A DNA stretch of 64,000 nt from assembly GCF_933775445.1 (NCBI RefSeq), contig NW_026089422.1, positions 62,001 through 126,000 on the forward strand. The letters are read 5' to 3'. This DNA comes from Argentina anserina (lineage: Eukaryota > Streptophyta > Magnoliopsida > Rosales > Rosaceae). The notes beneath the pieces are model-generated. The model saw only the letters and a program-made list of their open reading frames with translations. It had not been told where the DNA came from and searched no databases. The translations under genes were made by a program, and so were the position numbers. Of this stretch, positions 10,018 through 22,068 are shown piece by piece; the first letter of the stretch is position 1, and every line of letters begins with the position of its first letter.

Positions 10018-10203
10018 TAGTACTTCATGTGAGGTAACGGGTGGTTATCTACTCATGAGTACTCAGATTGTTTTGGATGTTGGGTAGCGGGTGGTTACCC
10101 AATATCAGCGTAGTACTGCATGTGAGGTAACGGGTGGTTATCTGCTCATGGGTACTCAGATTGTTTTGGATGTTGGGTAGCGGGTGGCTATCCAATATCA
10201 GCG
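10018..10203 (+). repeat. 93-bp tandem duplication in LTR 2
   Basis: Two 93-bp copies equivalent to 3624-3809 in LTR 1, with the same internal differences between the copies. Confidence 0.9.
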
Positions 10204-10949
10204 GTGTATTACGAGAGGGGTAACAGATGTGTACCAGCGTTCTTGGTACCCGTATTATAAATGCATTGGGTAACCAGAAGGGTTACTTAATTTTCTCATG
10301 AGCGTTTCATTTCATATTCTTTGGGACAACCAGATGGGCTGTCCATTGACTCATGAGGGCATTTATATTTGTTGTTTTGTGATCTTTCGTATAATTTGAT
10401 ATGCGAATTATATTTTGATTTTACTCATACGAGCTATAAGCTTACCGGGTTTGTGTTTACAATCCCGGTGCACCAATTCGATGGTGTAGGGGATAATTCC
10501 GCAGGTGCTGATTAGTGGAGGTTGAGTGACGACTACAGAGGCTCGAAGTCGTTCATATCCTACTTGCGGTGAGGTTTTTAGTGTGGATTTGTGTGTGAGA
10601 ATTTGTGAAATTTTATTTGTGAGATTTGCGAGTGATTTGTGAGGATTATTACATTTCCATTTATGTATGGATTATAAATTCGGGTTGTAATAATTGGTTG
10701 TCTGAGTTGTATTGAGAACTCAGAATTGATCCGCTGTTACACTTTAATGATTTCGTTTTATTGAGATTATTTTGTGTTTAACGACTTTAGAATTTTGAGT
10801 TTTTAAGCTCGAAATTTTGGGGTCGTTACAGCAAGTGTGGGAGTGTGTTTCTTTCAAACTGAGTATCTTTACATCGTTTGCGTATCTTTACTATTCCAAT
10901 TGTGTATCTTTTCATTTCTCGTTTGAGTATCTTTCTGTAAGGCTTTCTG

Positions 10950-11139
10950 ATGCGAGTTTCTATTGAATTTGAGAGTTTTGCAAGTGTGGGAGTGTGTTTC
11001 TTTCAAACTGAGTATCTTTACATCGTTTGCGTATCTTTACTATTGCAATTGTGTATCTTTACATCGTTTGCGTATCTTTACTATTCCAATTGTGTATCTT
11101 TTCATTTCTCATTTGAGTATCTTTCTGTAAGGCTTTCTG
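10950..11139 (+). repeat. Reference L monomer (190 bp, two 41-bp subrepeats)
   Basis: The first complete monomer after the LTR junction. TATCTTT motifs in L monomers fall at relative offsets 0, 19, 41, 60, 82 and 105. The 41-bp subrepeat consists of TATCTTTACATCGTTTGCG (19 bp) and a 22-bp half starting TATCTTTACTATTCC. In this copy the first 22-bp half reads TATTGCAATT instead of TATTCCAATT, a variant also found at 14206, 17799, 18558 and 24037-24100. Confidence 0.95.
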
Positions 11140-14100
11140 ATGCGAGTTTCTATTGAATTTGAGACTTTTGCAAGTGTGGGAGTGTGTTTCTTTCAAACTG
11201 AGTATCTTTACATCGTTTGCGTATCTTTACTATTCCAATTTTGTATCTTTACATCGTTTGCGTATCTTTACTATTCCAATTATGTATCTTTTCATTTCTC
11301 GTTTAAGTATCTTTCTGTAAGGCTTTCTGATGCGAGTTTCTATTGAATTTGAGACTTTTGCAAGTGTGGGAGTGTGTTTCTTTCAAACTGAGTATCTTTA
11401 CATCGTTTGCGTATCTTTACTATTCCAATTGTGTATCTTTACATCGTTTGCGTATCTTTACTATTCCAATTGTGTATCTTTTCATTTCTCGTTTGAGTAT
11501 CTTTCTGTAAGGCTTTCTGATACGAGTTTCTATTGAATTTGAGAGTTTTGCAAGTGTGGGAGTGTGTTTCTTTCAAACTGAGTATCTTTACATCGTTTGC
11601 GTATCTTTACTATTCCAATTGTGTATCTTTACATCGTTTGCGTATCTTTACTATTCCAATTGTGTATCTTTTCATTTCTCGTTTGAGTATCTTTCTGTAA
11701 GGCTTTCTGATACGAGTTTCTATTGAATTTGAGAGTTTTGCAAGTGTGGGAGTGTGTTTCTTTCAAACTGAGTATCTTTACATCGTTTCCGTATCTTTAC
11801 TATTCCAATTGTGTATCTTTACATCTTTTGCGTATCTTCACTATTCCAATTGTGTATCTTTTCATTTCTCGTTTGAGTATCTTTCTGTAAGGCTTTCTGA
11901 TGCGAGTTTCTATGGAATTTGAGAGTTTTGCAAGTGTGGGAGTGTGTTTCTTTCAAACTGAGTATCTTTACATCGTTTGCGTATCTTTACTATTCCAATT
12001 GTCTATCTTTACATCGTTTGCGTATCTTTACTATTCCAATTGTGTATCTTTTCATTTCTCGTTTGAGTATCTTTCTGTAAGGCTTTCTGATGCGAGTTTC
12101 TATTGAATTTGAGAGTTTTGCAAGTGTGGGAGTGTGTTTCTTTCAAACTGAGTATCTTTACATCGTTTGCGTATCTTTACTATTCCAATTGTGTATCTTT
12201 TCATTTCTCGTTTGAGTATCTTTCTGTAAGGCTTTCTGATGCGAGTTTCTATTGAATTTGAGACTTTTGCAAGTGTGGGAGTGTGTTTCTTTCAAACTGA
12301 GTATCTTTACATCGTTTGCGTATCTTTACTATTCCAATTGTGTATCTTTTCATTTCTCGTTTGAGTATCTTTCTGTAAGGCTTTCTGATACGAGTTTCTA
12401 TTGAATTTGAGAGTTTTGCAAGTGTGGGAGTGTGTTTCTTTCAAACTGAGTATCTTTACATCGTTTGCGTATCTTTACTATTCCAATTGTGTATCTTTAC
12501 ATCGTTTGCGTATCTTTACTATTCCAATTGTGTATCTTTTCATTTCTCGTTTGAGTATCTTTCTGTAAGGCTTTCTGATACGAGTTTCTATTGAATTTGA
12601 GAGTTTTGCAAGTGTGGGAGTGTGTTTCTTTCAAACTGAGTATCTTTACATCGTTTCCGTATCTTTACTATTCCAATTGTGTATCTTTACATCTTTTGCG
12701 TATCTTCACTATTCCAATTGTGTATCTTTTCATTTCTCGTTTGAGTATCTTTCTGTAAGGCTTTCTGATGCGAGTTTCTATGGAATTTGAGAGTTTTGCA
12801 AGTGTGGGAGTGTGTTTCTTTCAAACTGAGTATCTTTACATCGTTTGCGTATGTTTACTATTCCAATTGTCTATCTTTACATCGTTTGCGTATCTTTACT
12901 ATTCCAATTGTGTATCTTTTCATTTCTCGTTTGAGTATCTTTCTGTAAGGCTTTCTGATGCGAGTTTCTATTGAATTTGAGAGTTTTGCAAGTGTGGGAG
13001 TGTGTTTCTTTCAAACTGAGTATCTTTACATCGTTTGCGTATCTTTACTATTCCAATTGTGTATCTTTTCATTTCTCGTTTGAGTATCTTTCTGTAAGGC
13101 TTTCTGATGCGAGTTTCTATTGAATTTGAGACTTTTGCAAGTGTGGGAGTGTGTTTCTTTCAAACTGAGTATCTTTACATCGTTTGCGTATCTTTACTAT
13201 TCCAATTGTGTATCTTTACATCGTTTGCGTATCTTTACTATTCCAATTGTGTATCTTTTCATTTCTCGTTTGAGTATCTTTCTGTAAGGCTTTCTGATGC
13301 GAGTTTCTATTGAATTTGAGACTTTTGCAAGTGTGGGAGTGTGTTTCTTTCAAACTGAGTATCTTTACATCGTTTGCGTATCTTTACTATTCCAATTGTG
13401 TATCTTTTCATTTCTCGTTTGAGTATCTTTCTGTAAGGCTTTCTGATACGAGTTTCTATTGAATTTGAGACTTTTGCAAGTGTGGGAGTGTGTTTCTTTC
13501 AAACTGAGTATCTTTACATCGTTTGCGTATCTTTACTATTCCAATTGTGTATCTTTACATCGTTTGCGTATCTTTACTATTCCAATTGTGTATCTTTTCA
13601 TTTCTCGTTTGAGTATATTTCTGTAAAGCTTTCTGATGCGAGTTTCTATTGAATTTGAGACTTTTGCAAGTGTGGAAGTGTGTTTCTTTCAAACTGAGTA
13701 TCTTTACATCGTTTGCGTATCTTTGCTATTCCAATTGTGTATCTTTACATCGTTTGCGTATCTTTACTATTCCAATTGTGTAACTTTTCATTTCTCGTTT
13801 GAGTATCTTTCTGTAAGGCTTTCTGATGCGAGTTTCTATTGAATTTGAGAGTTTTGCAACTGTGGGAGTGTGTTTCTTTCAAACTGAGTATCTTTACATC
13901 GTTTGCGTATCTTTGCTATTCCAATTGTGTATCTTTACATCGTTTGCGTATCTTTACTATTCCAATTGTGTATCTTTTCATTTCTCGTTTGAGTATATTT
14001 CTGTAAAGCTTTCTGATGCGAGTTTCTATTGAATTTGAGACTTTTGCAAGTGTGGAAGTGTGTTTCTTTCAAACTGAGTATCTTTACATCGTTTGCGTAT

Positions 14101-15112
14101 CTTTGCTATTCCAATTGTGTATCTTTACATCGTTTGCGTATCTTTACTATTCCAATTGTGTAACTTTTCATTTCTCGTTTGAGTATCTTTCTGTAAGGCT
14201 TTCTGATGCGAGTTTCTATTGAATTTGAGAGTTTTGCAAGTGTGGGAGTGTGTTTCTTTCAAACTGAGTATCTTTACATCGTTTGCGTATCTTTACTACT
14301 GCAATTGTGTATCTTTACATCGTTTGCGTATCTTTACTATTCCAATTGTGTATCTTTTCATTTCTCATTTGAGTATCTTTCTGTAAGGCTTTCTGATGCG
14401 AGTTTCTATTGAATTTGAGACTTTTGCAAGTGTGGGAGTGTGTTTCTTTCAAACTGAGTATCTTTACATCGTTTGCGTATCTTTACTATTCCAATTTTGT
14501 ATCTTTACATCGTTTGCGTATCTTTACTATTCCAATTGTGTATCTTTTCATTTCTCGTTTAAGTATCTTTCTGTAAGGCTTTCTGATGCGAGTTCTATTG
14601 AATTTGAGACTTTTGCAAGTGTGGGAGTGTGTTTCTTTCAAACTGAGTATCTTTACATCGTTTGCGTATCTTTACTATTCCAATTTTGTATCTTTACATC
14701 GTTTGCGTATCTTTACTATTCCAATTGTGTATCTTTTCATTTCTCGTTTAAGTATCTTTCTGTAAGGCTTTCTGATGCGAGTTCTATTGAATTTGAGACT
14801 TTTGCAAGTGTGGGAGTGTGTTTCTTTCAAACTGAGTATCTTTACATCGTTTGCGTATCTTTACTATTCTCATTGTGTATCTTTACATCGTTTGCGTATC
14901 TTTACTATTCCAATTGTGTATCTTTTCATTTCTCGTTTGAGTATCTTTCTGTAAGGCTTTCTGATGCGAGTTTCTATTGAATTTGAGAGTTTTGCAAGTG
15001 TGGGAGTGTGTTTCTTTCAAACTGAGTATCTTTACATCGTTTGCGTATCTTTACTATTCCAATTGTGTATCTTTTCATTTCTCGTTTGAGTATCTTTCTG
15101 TAAGGCTTTCTG
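11140..15112 (+). repeat. 22-monomer higher-order repeat, copy 1 (3,973 bp)
   Basis: Monomer order L5 S2 L3 S L S L L4, two 189-bp units (GCGAGTTCTATTG, one T short), L, S, summing exactly to 3,973 bp. Diagnostic variants (TTCTATGGAATTTG near 11900 and 12768, GTGTGGAAGTG near 13675) recur 3,973 bp downstream. This copy contains an extra 380-bp two-monomer segment (13826-14205) that copy 2 lacks; the unit at 14016 repeats that at 13636, so a local duplication in copy 1 is the simpler reading. Confidence 0.9.
12090..12238 (+). repeat. Reference S monomer (149 bp, one 41-bp subrepeat)
   Basis: Identical in layout to the L monomer but with a single 41-bp subrepeat, and exactly 41 bp shorter (190 - 149). 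S monomers are interspersed among L monomers in fixed, recurring orders that define the higher-order repeats, and they become rarer in the distal part of the array. Confidence 0.95.
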
Positions 15113-18100
15113 ATGCGAGTTTCTATTGAATTTGAGACTTTTGCAAGTGTGGGAGTGTGTTTCTTTCAAACTGAGTATCTTTACATCGTTTGCGTATCTT
15201 TACTATTCCAATTTTGTATCTTTACATCGTTTGCGTATCTTTACTATTCCAATTATGTATCTTTTCATTTCTCGTTTAAGTATCTTTCTGTAAGGCTTTC
15301 TGATGCGAGTTTCTATTGAATTTGAGACTTTTGCAAGTGTGGGAGTGTGTTTCTTTCAAACTGAGTATCTTTACATCGTTTGCGTATCTTTACTATTCCA
15401 ATTGTGTATCTTTACATCGTTTGCGTATCTTTACTATTCCAATTGTGTATCTTTTCATTTCTCGTTTGAGTATCTTTCTGTAAGGCTTTCTGATACGAGT
15501 TTCTATTGAATTTGAGAGTTTTGCAAGTGTGGGAGTGTGTTTCTTTCAAACTGAGTATCTTTACATCGTTTGCGTATCTTTACTATTCCAATTGTGTATC
15601 TTTACATCGTTTGCGTATCTTTACTATTCCAATTGTGTATCTTTTCATTTCTCGTTTGAGTATCTTTCTGTAAGGCTTTCTGATACGAGTTTCTATTGAA
15701 TTTGAGAGTTTTGCAAGTGTGGGAGTGTGTTTCTTTCAAACTGAGTATCTTTACATCGTTTCCGTATCTTTACTATTCCAATTGTGTATCTTTACATCTT
15801 TTGCGTATCTTCACTATTCCAATTGTGTATCTTTTCATTTCTCGTTTGAGTATCTTTCTGTAAGGCTTTCTGATGCGAGTTTCTATGGAATTTGAGAGTT
15901 TTGCAAGTGTGGGAGTGTGTTTCTTTCAAACTGAGTATCTTTACATCGTTTGCGTATGTTTACTATTCCAATTGTCTATCTTTACATCGTTTGCGTATCT
16001 TTACTATTCCAATTGTGTATCTTTTCATTTCTCGTTTGAGTATCTTTCTGTAAGGCTTTCTGATGCGAGTTTCTATTGAATTTGAGAGTTTTGCAAGTGT
16101 GGGAGTGTGTTTCTTTCAAACTGAGTATCTTTACATCGTTTGCGTATCTTTACTATTCCAATTGTGTATCTTTTCATTTCTCGTTTGAGTATCTTTCTGT
16201 AAGGCTTTCTGATGCGAGTTTCTATTGAATTTGAGACTTTTGCAAGTGTGGGAGTGTGTTTCTTTCAAACTGAGTATCTTTACATCGTTTGCGTATCTTT
16301 ACTATTCCAATTGTGTATCTTTTCATTTCTCGTTTGAGTATCTTTCTGTAAGGCTTTCTGATACGAGTTTCTATTGAATTTGAGAGTTTTGCAAGTGTGG
16401 GAGTGTGTTTCTTTCAAACTGAGTATCTTTACATCGTTTGCGTATCTTTACTATTCCAATTGTGTATCTTTACATCGTTTGCGTATCTTTACTATTCCAA
16501 TTGTGTATCTTTTCATTTCTCGTTTGAGTATCTTTCTGTAAGGCTTTCTGATACGAGTTTCTATTGAATTTGAGAGTTTTGCAAGTGTGGGAGTGTGTTT
16601 CTTTCAAACTGAGTATCTTTACATCGTTTCCGTATCTTCACTATTCCAATTGTGTATCTTTACATCTTTTGCGTATCTTCACTATTCCAATTGTGTATCT
16701 TTTCATTTCTCGTTTGAGTATCTTTCTGTAAGGCTTTCTGATGCGAGTTTCTATGGAATTTGAGAGTTTTGCAAGTGTGGGAGTGTGTTTCTTTCAAACT
16801 GAGTATCTTTACATCGTTTGCGTATGTTTACTATTCCAATTGTCTATCTTTACATCGTTTGCGTATCTTTACTATTCCAATTGTGTATCTTTTCATTTCT
16901 CGTTTGAGTATCTTTCTGTAAGGCTTTCTGATGCGAGTTTCTATTGAATTTGAGAGTTTTGCAAGTGTGGGAGTGTGTTTCTTTCAAACTGAGTATCTTT
17001 ACATCGTTTGCGTATCTTTACTATTCCAATTGTGTATCTTTTCATTTCTCGTTTGAGTATCTTTCTGTAAGGCTTTCTGATGCGAGTTTCTATTGAATTT
17101 GAGACTTTTGCAAGTGTCGGAGTGTGTTTCTTTCAAACTGAGTATCTTTACATCGTTTGCGTATCTTTACTATTCCAATTGTGTATCTTTACATCGTTTG
17201 CGTATCTTTACTATTCCAATTGTGTATCTTTTCATTTCTCGTTTGAGTATCTTTCTGTAAGGCTTTCTGATGCGAGTTTCTATTGAATTTGAGACTTTTG
17301 CAAGTGTGGGAGTGTGTTTCTTTCAAACTGAGTATCTTTACATCGTTTGCGTATCTTTACTATTCCAATTGTGTATCTTTTCATTTCTCGTTTGAGTATC
17401 TTTCTGTAAGGCTTTCTGATACGAGTTTCTATTGAATTTGAGACTTTTGCAAGTGTGGGAGTGTGTTTCTTTCAAACTGAGTATCTTTACATCGTTTGCG
17501 TATCTTTACTATTCCAATTGTGTATCTTTACATCGTTTGCGTATCTTTACTATTCCAATTGTGTATCTTTTCATTTCTCGTTTGAGTATATTTCTGTAAA
17601 GCTTTCTGATGCGAGTTTCTATTGAATTTGAGACTTTTGCAAGTGTGGAAGTGTGTTTCTTTCAAACTGAGTATCTTTACATCGTTTGCGTATCTTTGCT
17701 ATTCCAATTGTGTATCTTTACATCGTTTGCGTATCTTTACTATTCCAATTGTGTAACTTTTCATTTCTCGTTTGAGTATCTTTCTGTAAGGCTTTCTGAT
17801 GCGAGTTTCTATTGAATTTGAGAGTTTTGCAAGTGTGGGAGTGTGTTTCTTTCAAACTGAGTATCTTTACATCGTTTGCGTATCTTTACTACTGCAATTG
17901 TGTATCTTTACATCGTTTGCGTATCTTTACTATTCCAATTGTGTATCTTTTCATTTCTCATTTGAGTATCTTTCTGTAAGGCTTTCTGATGCGAGTTTCT
18001 ATTGAATTTGAGACTTTTGCAAGTGTGGGAGTGTGTTTCTTTCAAACTGAGTATCTTTACATCGTTTGCGTATCTTTACTATTCCAATTTTGTATCTTTA

Positions 18101-18177
18101 CATCGTTTGCGTATCTTTACTATTCCAATTGTGTATCTTTTCATTTCTCGTTTAAGTATCTTTCTGTAAGGCTTTCT
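15113..18177 (+). repeat. 22-monomer higher-order repeat, copy 2 (shorter by 380 bp)
   Basis: Matches copy 1 at an offset of 3,973 bp up to about 17799 and at 3,593 bp after that. The right end is approximate because sequence after about 18370 resembles several other parts of the array. Confidence 0.85.
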
Positions 18178-21100
18178 GATGCGAGTTCTATTGAATTTGA
18201 GACTTTTGCAAGTGTGGGAGTGTGTTTCTTTCAAACTGAGTATCTTTACATCGTTTGCGTATCTTTACTATTCCAATTGTGTATCTTTACATCGTTTGCG
18301 TATCTTTACTATTCCAATTGTGTATCTTTTCATTTCTCGTTTGAGTATCTTTCTGTAAGGCTTTCTGATACGAGTTTCTATTGAATTTGAGAGTTTTGCA
18401 AGTGTGGGAGTGTGTTTCTTTCAAACTGAGTATCTTTACATCGTTTGCGTATCTTTACTATTCTCATTGTGTATCTTTACATCGTTTGCGTATCTTTACT
18501 ATTCCAATTGTGTATCTTTTCATTTCTCGTTTGAGTATCTTTCTGTAAGGCTTTCTGATGCGAGTTTCTATTGAATTTGAGAGTTTTGCAAGTGTGGGAG
18601 TGTGTTTCTTTCAAACTGAGTATCTTTACATCGTTTGCGTATCTTTACTATTGCAATTGTGTATCTTTACATCGTTTGCGTATCTTTACTATTCCAATTG
18701 TGTATCTTTTCATTTCTCATTTGAGTATCTTTCTGTAAGGCTTTCTGATGCGAGTTTCTATTGAATTTGAGACTTTTGCAAGTGTGGGAGTGTGTTTCTT
18801 TCAAACTGAGTATCTTTACATCGTTTGCGTATCTTTACTATTGCAATTGTGTATCTTTACATCGTTTGCGTATCTTTACTATTCCAATTGTGTATCTTTT
18901 CATTTCTCGTTTGAGTATCTTTCTGTAAGGCTTTCTGATGCGAGTTTCTATTGAATTTGAGACTTTTGCAAGTGTGGGAGTGTGTTTCTTTCAAACTGAG
19001 TATCTTTACATCGTTTGCGTATCTTTACTATTCCAATTTTGTATCTTTACATCGTTTGCGTATCTTTACTATTCCAATTGTGTATCTTTTCATTTCTCGT
19101 TTAAGTATCTTTCTGTAAGGCTTTCTGATGCGAGTTTCTATTGAATTTGAGAGTTTTGCAAGTGTGGGAGTGTGTTTCTTTCAAACTGAGTATCTTTACA
19201 TCGTTTGCGTATCTTTACTATTCCAATTGTGTATCTTTTCATTTCTCGTTTGAGTATCTTTCTGTAAGGCTTTCTGATGCGAGTTTCTATGGAATTTGAG
19301 AGTTTTGCAAGTGTGGGAGTGTGTTTCTTTCAAACTGAGTATCTTTACATCGTTTGCGTATCTTTACTATTCTCATTGTGTATCTTTACATCGTTTGCGT
19401 ATCTTTACTATTCCAATTGTGTATCTTTTCATTTCTCGTTTAAGTATCTTTCTGTAAGACTTTCTGATGCGAGTTTCTATTGAATTTGAGACTTTTGCAA
19501 GTGTGGGAGTGTGTTTCTTTCAAACTGAGTATCTTTATATCGTTTGCGTATCTTTACTATTCCAATTGTGTATCTTTACATCGTTTGCGTATCTTTACTA
19601 TTCCAATTGTGTATCTTTTCATTTCTCGTTTGAGTATCTTTCTGTAAGGCTTTCTGATACGAGTTTCTATTGAATTTGAGAGTTTTGCAAGTGTGGGAGT
19701 GTGTTTCTTTCAAACTGAGTATCTTTACATCGTTTGCGTATCTTTACTATTCCAATTGTGTATCTTTACATCGTTTGCGTATCTTTACTATTCCAATTGT
19801 GTATCTTTTCATTTCTCGTTTGAGTATATTTCTGTAAGGCTTTCTGATACGAGTTTCTATTGAATTTGAGAGTTTTGCAAGTGTGGGAGTGTGTTTCTTT
19901 CAAACTGAGTATCTTTACATCGTTTGCGTATCTTTACTATTCCAATTGTGTATCTTTACATCGTTTGCGTATCTTCACTATTCCAATTGTGTATCTTTTC
20001 ATTTCTCGTTTGAGTATCTTTCTGTAAGGCTTTCTGATGCGAGTTTCTATGGAATTTGAGAGTTTTGCAAGTGTGGGAGTGTGTTTCTTTCAAACTGAGT
20101 ATCTTTACATCGTTTGCGTATCTTTACTATTCCAATTGTGTATCTTTTCATTTCTCGTTTGAGTATCTTTCTGTAAGGCTTTCTGATACGAGTTTCTATT
20201 GAATTTGAGACTTTTGCAAGTGTGGGAGTGTGTTTCTTTCAAACTGAGTATCTTTACATCGTTTGCGTATCTTTACTATTCCAATTGTGTATCTTTTCAT
20301 TTCTCGTTTGAGTATATTTCTGTAAGGCTTTCTGATGCGAGTTTCTATTGAATTTGAGACTTTTGCAAGTGTGGGAGTGTGTTTCTTTCAAACTGAGTAT
20401 CTTTACATCGTTTGCGTATCTTTGCTATTCCAATTGTGTATCTTTACATCGTTTGCGCATCTTTACTATTCCAATTGTGTAACTTTTCATTTCTCGTTTG
20501 AGTATCTTTCTGTAAGGCTTTCTGATGCGAGTTTCTATTGAATTTGAGACTTTTGCAAGTGTGGGAGTGTGTTTTCTTTCAAACTGAGTATCTTTACATC
20601 GTTTGCGTATGTTTACTATTCCAATTGTGTATCTTTACATCGTTTGCGTATCTTTACTATTCCAATTGTGTATCTTTTCATTTCTCGTTTGAGTATCTTT
20701 CTGTAAGGCTTTCTGATGCGAGTTTCTATTGAATTTGAGAGTTTTTGCAAGTGTGGGAGTGTGTTTCTTTCAAACTGAGTATCTTTACATCGTTTGCGTA
20801 TCTTTACTATTCCACTTGTGTATCTTTTCATTTCTCGTTTGAGTATCTTTCTGTAAGGCTTTCTGATGCGAGTTTCTATTGAATTTGAGAGTTTTGCAAG
20901 TGTGGGAGTGTGTTTCTTTCAAACTGAGTATCTTTACATCGTTTGCGTATCTTTACTATTCCAATTGTGTAACTTTTCATTTCTTGTTTGAGTATCTTTC
21001 TGTAAGGCTTTCTGATGCGAGTTTCTATTGAATTTGAGAGTTTTGCAAGTGTGGGAGTGTGTTTCTTTCAAACTGAGTATCTTTACATCGTTTGCGTATG

Positions 21101-21584
21101 TTTACTATCCCAATTGTGTATCTTTACATCGTTTGCGTATCTTTACTATTCCAATTGTGTATATTTTCATTTCTCGTTTGAGTATCTTTCTGTAAGGCTT
21201 TCTGATGCGAGTTTCTATTGAATTTGAGAGTTTTGCAAGTGTGGGAGTGTGTTTCTTTCAAACTGAGTATCTTTACATTGTTTGCGTATCTTTACTATTC
21301 CAATTGTGTATCTTTATATCGTTTGCGTATCTTTACTATTCCAATTGTGTATCTTTTCATTTCTCGTTTGAGTATCTTTCTGTAAGGCTTTCTGATGCGA
21401 GTTTCTATTGAATTTGAGAGTTTTGCAAGTGTGGGAGTGTGTTTCTTTCAAACTGAGTATCTTTACATCGTTTGCGTATCTTTACTATTCCAATTGTGTA
21501 TCTTTACATCGTTTGCGTATCTTTACTATTCCAATTGTGTAACTTTTCATTTCTCGTTTGAGTATCTTTCTGTAAGGCTTTCTG

Positions 21585-22068
21585 ATGCGAGTTTCTATTG
21601 AATTTGAGACTTTTGCAAGTGTGGGAGTGTGTTTCTTTCAAACTCAGTATCTTTACATCGTTTGCGTATCTTTACTATTCCAATTGTGTATCTTTCAAAC
21701 TGAGTATCTTTACATCGTTTGCGTATCTTTACTATTCCAATTGTGTATCTTTACATCGTTTGCGTATCTTTACTATTCCAATTGTGTATCTTTCAAACTG
21801 AGTATCTTTACATCGTTTGCGTATCTTTACTATTCCAATTGTGTATCTTTACATCGTTTGCGTATCTTTACTATTCCAATTGTGTATCTTTACATCGTTT
21901 GCGTATCTTTACTATTCCAATTGTGTATCTTTCAAACTGAGTATCTTTACATCGTTTGCGTATCTTTACTATTCCAATTGTGTATCTTTACATCGTTTGC
22001 GTATCTTTACTATTCCAATTGTGTATCTTTTCATTTCTCTTTTGAGTATCTTTCTGTAAGGCTTTCTG
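21585..22068 (+). repeat. Giant 484-bp monomer with eight 41-bp subrepeats
   Basis: This monomer has eight 41-bp subrepeats in groups of 1, 2, 3 and 2, separated by three copies of a 16-bp piece TATCTTTCAAACTGAG. The arithmetic is exact: 108 + 8 x 41 + 3 x 16 = 484. The 16-bp piece combines TATCTTT with the CAAACTGAG that normally follows GTTTCTTT, so it looks like a join at the shared TCTTT. The corresponding monomers at 27442 and 33328 are ordinary 190-bp L units. Confidence 0.95.

Larger units (their letters stand above)
8045..10830 (+). mobile_element. LTR 2 (3' LTR)
   Basis: A 2,786-bp LTR beginning TGGAATAACCC and ending GGGTCGTTACA, near-identical to LTR 1 apart from one fewer 29-bp unit and a base change near the right end. 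It contains the same TATA box, CT-rich leader, candidate splice signals (donor at 8676, acceptor ending 9405, second donor at 9471) and 93-bp duplication. It is followed at once by satellite sequence (GCAAGTGTGGGAG), with no primer binding site, so it is the outer end of the element. Confidence 0.93.
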
